From Planctomycetota bacterium (GTDB lineage Bacteria > Planctomycetota > SZUA-567), in the NCBI GenBank assembly GCA_031278535.1, contig JAITKH010000093.1, positions 1 through 6,615 on the forward strand: a stretch of DNA of 6,615 bases, in the 5' to 3' direction. Position 1 is the stretch's first letter; each line of letters starts with the position of its first letter. The notes below the pieces were generated by a model. That model was not told where the DNA came from and did no database searches. It was given only the letters and a program-made list of their open reading frames with translations. A program made the position numbers and the translations under genes. Below, piece by piece: positions 1 to 5,621 of the stretch.

Positions 1-129
1 TGTCGTCCTCTCGTTCCAACCTGACGATAATTCAGGAACTCCTTGTCAATGCTCTCGCCTGGGCCGCATAATTTCCAAAAGTCCACTAAGATAGTCGTAT
101 GCTATGCCCTGGGGCGGAACTCTCGCGAC

Positions 130-158
130 TTGACAAATCAGCGGAAATATGGTCTATT
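130..158 (+). promoter_or_regulatory. Sigma70-like promoter for the hisS operon
   Basis: A perfect -35 box TTGACA (130-135) is followed after 17 bases by TCTATT (153-158, 4 of 6 matches to TATAAT). A TG at 150-151 gives an extended -10 element (TGG then the hexamer). Transcription would begin near 165 and leave a leader of about 110 bases before hisS. The leader holds small GC hairpins (GCGGC at 194-198 with GCCGC at 202-206; CCGC at 203-206 with GCGG at 211-214). It shows no T-box features and no His-rich leader peptide. The bases upstream of 130 hold nothing I can assign. The promoter is inferred from consensus only. Confidence 0.5.
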
Positions 159-274
159 CTGCAACGGTTGGAAGTCGGAATCCCAGACCGCCGGCGGCAT
201 GGCCGCAACTGCGGGAAAAGGGAAAATGACTATGGCGTCAGCCCGAAGGATGTGCCCCGGGCGGGAGAACCGGT

Positions 275-1552
275 ATGCCTCAATCACGTTTTCGCGCCAT
301 AGAAGGTACGCGCGACTATTACGGTAAGGAAGGGGATCGTTTCGACAGAGTTATCGGTTTCGCGGCCGATTTGTTTCGAAAATACGGCTATGCCCGCCTC
401 CGCACTCCGATTTTTGAGAATCCCGAACTGTTCGCCCGTTCCATCGGAAGAGCCACGGACATTGTTGAAAAGGAGATGTATACCTTCACCCCCGGATCCG
501 ACAGCGTCACCCTGCGGCCGGAAGGGACGGCCGGAGCCGTGCGGGCCTATCTTCAGCACGGCATGGACAAAACGGGGGGATTGGTCAAATTTTGGTATGA
601 AGGCCCGATGTTCCGGCGCGAGCGCCCGCAAAAGGGACGCCAGCGGCAATTTCATCAGATCGGCGTCGAAGCCATAGGCTCGCCCGATCCTTTGCTGGAT
701 GCGGAAATCATATCGCTTGGCCTCCGGTATTATGAATATGCGGGGGTACCCGGCGCGGGATTGCGGCTGAACTCCATCGGCTGTCCGCGGGAGGAATGCC
801 GTCCCGCCTATCGCCGGCTTCTCCATGAGGCGGTCCGGCCGGATATTGAGAAATTCTGCCCGAATTGCCGTTCGCGCATTGATCGAAACATTCTCCGCCT
901 GTTCGACTGCAAGGTTCCCGGTTGCCGGGAATTGGCGCGGAATCTTCCCAAAAGCCACGAACACCTCTGTCCGGAGTGTTCTGGGCATTTCGACGCCGTC
1001 TGCGAGGCGGTGCGCGCGCTCGGGGGCGCTTTCACAATCGATTCTTCCCTGGTACGCGGCCTTGATTACTACACGAAGACCGTTTTCGAATATACGCACG
1101 ATGCCTTGGGATCGCAAAACGCCATCGGCGGGGGCGGAAGGTACGATGGCCTGGTCGAGGAACTGGGGGGCAATCCCACGCCGGGCGCGGGTTTTGCCCT
1201 GGGAATTGAGCGCATCCTGATCGCCATGGAAACGGCGGGGGGGTGCGCCTGCGCCTGTCCCCTCCAGGTTTTTGGCGTTGCCATGGGCGGTTCGGCGCGG
1301 CGGGCCATGGCCGGGATGCTCGCGCGTTTCCGTGCCGCCGGCTTTTCCGCAGACATGGATTACGGGGAACGGTCATTCAAGGCGCAATTGCGTCTCGCCA
1401 ACCGGCGAGGCGCCATGTGCTGCCTGATTCTCGGGGGGAACGAACTGGAACGTGGAGAGATTTTAGTGAAAAATATGGCCGACGGCGGCGGGCAGGAAAC
1501 GGTTGCCCTTGCCGATTGCCTGGGAAACGTGCGGAAACTGCTTCCATGCTGA
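275..1552 (+). CDS. hisS: Histidyl-tRNA synthetase (HisRS, class II)
   Basis: This is a cytosolic class IIa aminoacyl-tRNA synthetase that charges tRNA-His with histidine using ATP. It has 425 residues, the normal bacterial length, and appears complete. Visible motifs are TLRPEGTAG (79-87), motif 2 GPMFRRERPQKG plus GRQRQFHQ (110-128), the histidine-specific LVRGLDYYTKTVFE (259-272, with catalytic-type R261), AIGGGGRYDGL (283-293), and motif 3 GAGFALGIER (304-313). The anticodon-binding domain covers roughly 329-420. The ATG at 275 is supported by GGGAG at 263-267 with a 7-base spacer and by the canonical N-terminus (FRAIEGTRDYY). The insertion domain is rich in cysteine: C170, C175, C195, C198, C212, C217, C232 and C235. 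These fall in pairs like zinc knuckles, as in some bacterial HisRS. The gene overlaps the next one by 7 bases, which implies cotranscription and probably translational coupling. Confidence 0.97.
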   Translation: MPQSRFRAIEGTRDYYGKEGDRFDRVIGFAADLFRKYGYARLRTPIFENPELFARSIGRATDIVEKEMYTFTPGSDSVTLRPEGTAGAVRAYLQHGMDKTGGLVKFWYEGPMFRRERPQKGRQRQFHQIGVEAIGSPDPLLDAEIISLGLRYYEYAGVPGAGLRLNSIGCPREECRPAYRRLLHEAVRPDIEKFCPNCRSRIDRNILRLFDCKVPGCRELARNLPKSHEHLCPECSGHFDAVCEAVRALGGAFTIDSSLVRGLDYYTKTVFEYTHDALGSQNAIGGGGRYDGLVEELGGNPTPGAGFALGIERILIAMETAGGCACACPLQVFGVAMGGSARRAMAGMLARFRAAGFSADMDYGERSFKAQLRLANRRGAMCCLILGGNELERGEILVKNMADGGGQETVALADCLGNVRKLLPC

Positions 1553-3570
1553 CGCGATGGCGACGCCGCGCCGCTGTTTTCCTCGTCGCCCTTTTTCCGC
1601 TCTTCCTTTTCACGTCCTTTGCCGCCGACTTCCCGCATGCTCCCCGTCTTGCGATTGGGCCGGACGGCGAAGCGTTCGGCGGCTGGCAGGCGATTGCCGG
1701 GGACGGCAGCGAGTTCGAACTCTTTGTGCAACACCCTGGAGGCCCGGCGTCGGGGCTTGGCCGTTTTGCCGGAATATTGTCTGGAGTGGCGGTTGATTCC
1801 TCGGGCCGCCGCCTGGTCCTGACCAGCGACGGTTCGCTGGCGGTACATGCGGACGAGTTGACGGTTCTCGCCTTTCCCGACGCCAGGTGGCAGATGATGT
1901 GCCTTGCCCTGCTTCCCGACGGATTGGCCGCTTTGCATCGCGACTCCGTCGGCGCCCTGTGGCTTGCCCGGCCAGAGGCGGCAGGCGCTTGGAGTCTGGA
2001 CGGCTCCGGGCCGATGGTTGTGGATGCCCGGATCGATCGGGCCGCCTTCGCGGTTCTGGACGGAGAGGCGCATCTGCTCTGGAGCGCCGGGGCGGACGAT
2101 TTTTCCCGGGGCGCTCTCCGCCACCTGGTTCGGCGCGGGGACGGTTGGCTGGAATTGCCGCCGCTGCCGCTGGGCGATGTCCGCTCCTTCGCTTTTTTTC
2201 GGAAGGGGGATGGCCTTGAACTTGCGGCATTGGTTCCAGAGCCGCTTGATCGGGCTCCATCTCGATTGGCGTTGCGGATTTGGCGGCGGGGCCAGTGGCT
2301 GGCCGGACGGGAACTTCCGGAGGAATTGACGCGCCTTCTCTCCCGGAATTTTGACCTGGCCGGAGCGGCCGGAATGGCGGACGCGGAGGCACGCTGGCTT
2401 TCCGTGGGCGCCGGCGGCGTTTTTCTGGATGGCCGCGCCGCCATTCCCGTCCGAACGCCGGTGTGGAACTGGTTCGATCTTGTCGTTCCCGCTACCCTGG
2501 CTTTTTTCATTTTCATCCTGATTCTGCATTGCCGCCGTTCGCGCCGGCTGTCGCGAATATTCCCCGGGTATCCTGTGGATCTGGCAAGCCGCGGCGCCGC
2601 TTTGGTGGTGGACTGGCTCCTGGCTTCGGCGGTGACCGCCGCCTACCATGTCGCTTCCGGCAATGTCAGAATTTATGCCGAACTGCTCAACTTTGGCGAT
2701 ATCAGTTTGCTCTTCTGGCTGGGACTTGGAACCCTGTCCATTTATTCGGCCGTGTTCGAGGGACTGTGGGGGGCGACGCCCGGAAAGCTTCTCGCCGGCA
2801 TCAGGATACGGAGCGTTTCGGGAGGGCCGCCAAGCCTGGCGCAAGTGATGATTCGCAACCTGTTTCGGGCTGTTGACATGTTTCCTGTTTTCTTTCCGGG
2901 AACCGTCGGCGCCGTGATTGCCCTGTTCAATCCGGGGAGTCGGCGTCTGGGCGACCTGTTGGCCGGAACGATGGCGCGCCGCCATATTCCCGTCGAAAGC
3001 AGGAAATTCGTCCTGGCCAGCGCCAGTCCCAGGCGCAAGGAACTTATGGCCGCGCTGGGAGTGGATTTTTCCGTTGAGCCGGCCGATATTGACGAATCGT
3101 CGTTCCGGGGCGATTCCCCCGGCGAGATTGCCTGCCTTCTTTCCATGGCCAAGGCAAAAAAAATTGCGGATAGAATTTCCGGAGGCCGGCCGGGACCGGT
3201 GATCGTTGCGGCCGACACCATGGTGATCATGGATGGCACCGTTTTTGGCAAGCCGAAGGACGCCGTCGAGGCGGCGGAAATGCTGTCCCGTCTCTCCGGG
3301 CGTTCGCATACGGTGGTGACCGGCGTGACGCTTCTTGACCTGGCGACGGGGCAGGGCGTATCCGACGTCGAATCGACCGAAGTGGAAATGCGGGAATTGA
3401 CCTGTCATGAAATCAATTCTTATGTGGCGGGAGGCGATCCGCTGGACAAGGCCGGAGCCTATGGGGTGCAATCCGGTTTTCTGGTGAAACAGATCAGGGG
3501 CAGTCTCTCGAACGTCATGGGTTTGCCTATGGAAATACTCCAGGGAATGCTCGCCGTCCTGGATTCCTGA
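1546..3570 (+). CDS. Signal peptide/beta-rich domain - RDD membrane domain - Maf nucleotide pyrophosphatase fusion
   Basis: This is a 674-residue membrane protein. Residues 1-26 look like a signal peptide (RWRRR, a hydrophobic core, possible cleavage after SFA). Residues 28-305 are repetitive, strand-rich and probably extracytoplasmic; a beta-propeller is my guess. A transmembrane helix at about 310-328 is followed by the basic stretch RRSRRLSR. An RDD-family domain spans about 344-478: R349 and D356 in the first helix, a second helix at about 385-404, TPGKLLAGIRI (411-421), and RRLGDLLAGT (466-475). From about 487 to the end is a complete Maf domain: LASASPRRKEL (490-500), D516-E517-S518, KA (536-537), AADTMV with catalytic-type D557, GKP (568-570), HTVVTGV (588-594), DKAGAYGVQ (634-642) and GSLSNVMGLP (652-661). 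The DKAGAYG(I/V)Q form points to the YhdE type (dTTP/UTP pyrophosphatase) rather than the YceF type. The start is placed at ATG 1546, inside the hisS stop (ATGCTGA), because it gives the signal peptide; its own ribosome site is weak, which suggests coupling to hisS. An internal ATG at 2971 (M476) could release Maf alone but has no clear Shine-Dalgarno. RDD function is poorly defined; some members were reported as cation/proton antiporters. Confidence 0.88.
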   Translation: MLTRWRRRAAVFLVALFPLFLFTSFAADFPHAPRLAIGPDGEAFGGWQAIAGDGSEFELFVQHPGGPASGLGRFAGILSGVAVDSSGRRLVLTSDGSLAVHADELTVLAFPDARWQMMCLALLPDGLAALHRDSVGALWLARPEAAGAWSLDGSGPMVVDARIDRAAFAVLDGEAHLLWSAGADDFSRGALRHLVRRGDGWLELPPLPLGDVRSFAFFRKGDGLELAALVPEPLDRAPSRLALRIWRRGQWLAGRELPEELTRLLSRNFDLAGAAGMADAEARWLSVGAGGVFLDGRAAIPVRTPVWNWFDLVVPATLAFFIFILILHCRRSRRLSRIFPGYPVDLASRGAALVVDWLLASAVTAAYHVASGNVRIYAELLNFGDISLLFWLGLGTLSIYSAVFEGLWGATPGKLLAGIRIRSVSGGPPSLAQVMIRNLFRAVDMFPVFFPGTVGAVIALFNPGSRRLGDLLAGTMARRHIPVESRKFVLASASPRRKELMAALGVDFSVEPADIDESSFRGDSPGEIACLLSMAKAKKIADRISGGRPGPVIVAADTMVIMDGTVFGKPKDAVEAAEMLSRLSGRSHTVVTGVTLLDLATGQGVSDVESTEVEMRELTCHEINSYVAGGDPLDKAGAYGVQSGFLVKQIRGSLSNVMGLPMEILQGMLAVLDS

Positions 3571-3572
3571 TG

Positions 3573-3600
3573 CGTTTTCCCCGGACAGGAAAACGGGGAA
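3573..3600. terminator. Candidate bidirectional terminator between convergent genes
   Basis: Two mutually exclusive perfect stems overlap here. CGTTTTCC (3573-3580) pairs with GGAAAACG (3588-3595) across a 7-base loop. TTCCCCG (3577-3583) pairs with CGGGGAA (3594-3600) across a 10-base loop. The element fills the 33-base gap between the ends of a plus-strand and a minus-strand gene, where a shared terminator is expected. Neither side has a long uridine tract: the plus side reads TTCTCAATTT. Termination could therefore be weak or factor-assisted. Confidence 0.45.
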
Positions 3601-3603
3601 TTC

Positions 3604-4707
3604 TCAATTTGCCCTGCGGAGAGGTTGCAATGCATTCCTTAATTCCCGTACTGGCGTGATTCCCGCCGATTTGCGGCGTCTCGAAGACGTGCCGCCGTAC
3701 GGTTTCTGTCCGGAATTCTCCCTTCCGGTTCCTGTAGGTCGCCTGAATTCGTCGCTGGTCGGGAGGGGAACGGTTGTTTCCCATGGCTTGGCGGGACCGG
3801 GCAGCGGATCGGGCCAGCGCACCGGTTCGACGGGACTGGAAAACTGGGAGGGATCATAGGCATTTTTCAGCCTGAGGTATTCGGCTTGCGACATGGCCGG
3901 AACGCCGCCGTTATCTGATCGTTTTGCGGCTTCCGCCTTTGGCGCCGGATCGGAATGGGCGAAAGACAATGCCGAAGAAATGTCCATTTGCCTGTCTTCG
4001 GCCGATTTGGCCGGTGAGGCCGGGCAAGGGAAGCCCGGCGGTCTGAGGCTGCCTGTCGCTTCAACTGGCGGGGTCGGCGGCCGAAGCGATCCTGTCTGGA
4101 TGACGGGCAACGGCCTCGCCGGAACGGATGAAGGCCCATGCCAATCCGGCGGCGAAATAAACGCCGCACCGGTATTGTTGTCATCGAAACGATTCTGGCG
4201 GGGAAGCGCGGGAGAAGGAAAATCCGGCCAGGCGGGATCACCCGAATCCGGGAAGCCGTTTCCGGCAGTTTCAGGAAAGGGATCGGGCCATACATTGGAT
4301 TCCTCGAATATCTTCACGTCCGGGTTGCCCGCGCCCAGCCGATCAAGCGCCAATTCCTCTGGAGTGATCAGGCCGGGTATGGCAGGAATTGCCGCCGGTT
4401 CGGCAAGAACCGCATCAGGCCGGAGCAGACTGAAATCCAACAGGCCGTCCGGACCTTCCCCCGCCTTCACCAGATGTACGCGGCTATCGCCATGAAGGCT
4501 GGAGGCAAAGGGAATTTTCAGCCGCACCACGTTTTTCCGCAATCCGCCGCCGTCACTTGCCGATCCAGGTTTCGCGTCAATCGAAGTGGCGCGCTGCCAG
4601 CCTGGATTCGGCGTTCCCGGGCGCAGCGGCATGATTCCCTCGCCGCCGGCGGCGACGAATATTGATAGGAGCCAGAACACCGGCATGGCCTTGGCGCAAA
4701 CGTGCAT
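3604..4707 (-). CDS. Proline-rich secreted protein of unknown function
   Basis: This encodes 367 residues of no family I recognise. The N-terminus has a signal peptide-like segment (MPVFWLLSIFVAA at 8-20, plausible cleavage after VAA), so export is likely. Residues about 57-125 (around RLKIPFASSL and LLDFSLLRPDAVL) look most like a compact folded part. The rest is proline-rich and probably disordered. WPD occurs three times (140-142, 160-162, 298-300), each time in a Pro-rich setting, and TGSLRPP occurs twice (205-211 and 218-224) with different codons. The C-terminus is basic (SSRRRKS, then QPLRRAN). The ATG at 4707 is preceded by GGGAG four bases away; M8 is an alternative start. The frame has GC-rich third positions like its neighbours, whereas the opposite-strand frames are arginine- or glycine-heavy shadows. 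It is transcribed against the RDD-Maf gene and divergently from the cupin gene. I see no convincing minus-strand promoter. It could be an envelope-associated or linker-type protein. Confidence 0.72.
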   Translation of the reverse strand: MHVCAKAMPVFWLLSIFVAAGGEGIMPLRPGTPNPGWQRATSIDAKPGSASDGGGLRKNVVRLKIPFASSLHGDSRVHLVKAGEGPDGLLDFSLLRPDAVLAEPAAIPAIPGLITPEELALDRLGAGNPDVKIFEESNVWPDPFPETAGNGFPDSGDPAWPDFPSPALPRQNRFDDNNTGAAFISPPDWHGPSSVPARPLPVIQTGSLRPPTPPVEATGSLRPPGFPCPASPAKSAEDRQMDISSALSFAHSDPAPKAEAAKRSDNGGVPAMSQAEYLRLKNAYDPSQFSSPVEPVRWPDPLPGPAKPWETTVPLPTSDEFRRPTGTGRENSGQKPYGGTSSRRRKSAGITPVRELRNALQPLRRAN

Positions 4708-5065
4708 GGCGCTCCCGTCATTCGCCGCGTCGCCCCTCCCATTGCGGACGATGGCAACGCAAGGAATCCGTTCACGTTATCGACCTCTCGGCCGAAGGAT
4801 ATTCAAAAAAAGGCGGGGAGTGCGGAAATTTTTTTTTCTTGTTGAAGTTTGCAAATATTGTTATAAAATCAGATTGGAAATTCATTATGCTGTCCGCCTG
4901 GAATGCCGCGGCCTTTGCGCCGGATGGCGGGTCGTGGCTGTAAACCGTCCCTGTGCCAGAAGTTTCCCGTTCCTCCCGATCGGTTCGGCGTCTTCCTTTT
5001 ATGTTTTCGCCGCGTGCCCGCCTGAGGGCCGAACTGGTCGGAGACGCGATTTGCAAGGAGAAGGC
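4708..5065. other. Divergent intergenic region with AT-rich island
   Basis: This region separates the minus-strand secreted-protein gene from the plus-strand cupin operon. Positions about 4800-4890 are strikingly AT-rich against the GC-rich surroundings, with seven A (4805-4811) and nine T (4829-4837) in a row, followed by a plus-strand promoter candidate. Downstream lies a leader of about 190 bases. It contains an 18-codon frame (4887-4943, ATG to TAA) without a convincing ribosome site, which I do not call as a gene. I see no riboswitch I can name and no clear minus-strand promoter, although the secreted-protein gene needs one here. Confidence 0.6.
4839..4867 (+). promoter_or_regulatory. 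Candidate promoter for the cupin/isomerase-like operon
   Basis: TTGTTG (4839-4844) is followed, after exactly 17 bases, by TATAAA (4862-4867, 5 of 6 matches to TATAAT), in the most AT-rich part of the window. An 8-base palindrome TTTGCAAA (4848-4855) sits in the spacer, where a repressor could bind. Initiation near 4874 would give a long leader of about 190 bases before the cupin start. The -35 box is only a partial match, so this rests on consensus and composition. Confidence 0.45.
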
Positions 5066-5563
5066 ATGAGGGCCATCAAAGCGAGGCAACTGAGCCCGGA
5101 AGCGTTTCGGATTTCCGGCCGTTACCAGGATTTGTACGACATTGAAGCAATGCGTCGCGGCCCGCCCGGCGATTCCGGTTTTGATCCCGACCTGGTGGTC
5201 ATGAATCTCGGCGGCGCCACTCTTCCCGCCGCCTGCGTGGCCAGGGTGAGGAAAATGCCCCGGAACATCGTCTCCGGTCTTGAATACCACCGGTACACGG
5301 CCGGGGGTTTGCTTCCTCTTGATGGCGACTGCCTTATTTTTGTCGGCAGAGCCCGCAAAGGCTTCGATCCGGATCGGCTCGAGGCCTTCGTCGTTCCCAA
5401 GGGCGTCTTTGTGAAGCTCAATCCCGGCGTCGTTCACGGAACCCAATTTCCGGTTCGGGACGAGTGGGTGCGCGTCCTGGTGATTCTCCCCGAACATACG
5501 TATGACAACGACATTGTGAGAAAGCCATTGGCTCCCGGGGAAGCGGTGGAGGTTCTTTCCTGA
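5066..5563 (+). CDS. Cupin resembling ureidoglycolate lyase (AllA)/DUF4867
   Basis: This is a 165-residue soluble protein, about the length of E. coli AllA, complete, with no signal peptide. The N-terminal LSPEAFRISGRYQDLYD resembles the AllA opening (an LSxEAF-type start). The cupin core follows the AllA order: GLEYHRYTAGGLLPLDGDCLIFVG (71-94, possible ligands E73 and H75), AFVVPKGVFVKLNPGVVHGTQFP (107-129, H124 at the position of the WHHPL histidines), then LPEHTYDND (141-149). This alignment is from memory. AllA releases urea from ureidoglycolate, but no other allantoin-pathway gene is visible. The next gene is an isomerase-like sugar enzyme, so a sugar-related cupin role (DUF4867-like) is more likely. 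ATG 5066 is chosen because AAGGAG (5055-5060) lies 5 bases upstream. The gene leads an operon with the isomerase-like gene 58 bases downstream; that gap holds a small imperfect hairpin (GGGACCG/CGGTTCCC) without a T-tract. Confidence 0.7.
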   Translation: MRAIKARQLSPEAFRISGRYQDLYDIEAMRRGPPGDSGFDPDLVVMNLGGATLPAACVARVRKMPRNIVSGLEYHRYTAGGLLPLDGDCLIFVGRARKGFDPDRLEAFVVPKGVFVKLNPGVVHGTQFPVRDEWVRVLVILPEHTYDNDIVRKPLAPGEAVEVLS

Positions 5564-5621
5564 TTTTCGCGGGACCGTTCCGGTTCCCCGTTTGCGGCAG
5601 CCATGTTTCTGGAGACAACGC

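Noticed and set aside
1..86. Minus-strand open frame from GTG (84-86) running off the left edge, about 28 residues with a natural-looking composition.
   Set aside because: No Shine-Dalgarno precedes it, the start is non-ATG, and the fragment is too short to match a family. It may be the start of a neighbouring gene but cannot be supported.
165..274. T-box riboswitch in the hisS leader.
   Set aside because: The leader is only about 110 bases and I find no T-box consensus or terminator hairpin with a T-run.
226..327. Possible hisS leader peptide: ATG 226 or 232 after AAAAGGG, ending inside hisS.
   Set aside because: It contains only one histidine codon near its end, overlaps the hisS start in another frame, and no antiterminator/terminator pair is evident. 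A histidine attenuator would need a run of His codons before a terminator.
1360..3471. Long minus-strand open frame of 703 residues opposite the RDD-Maf gene.
   Set aside because: Its product is rich in Arg, Gln, Gly and Pro without domains, while the plus strand shows clear RDD and Maf motifs. It is a GC-driven shadow.
3893..4665. Plus-strand open frames opposite the secreted-protein gene (3893-4495 and 4138-4665).
   Set aside because: They lack ribosome sites and are Arg- or Gly-heavy with no recognisable motif; the minus frame has a signal peptide, repeats and a proper ribosome site.
4887..4943. 18-codon small open frame upstream of the cupin gene.
   Set aside because: No convincing ribosome binding site, and no biased composition that would suggest a regulatory leader peptide.
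4586..5065. N-terminal extension of the cupin to an ATG at 4586.
   Set aside because: The extension would cross the divergent promoter region and overlap the secreted-protein gene; AAGGAG directly upstream of ATG 5066 and the AllA-like N-terminus fix the start there.
5571..5588. Hairpin GGGACCG/CGGTTCCC between the cupin and the isomerase-like gene as a terminator.
   Set aside because: The stem has a bulge, the loop is three bases and no T-tract follows, so it would not be an intrinsic terminator; at most a minor intercistronic structure.
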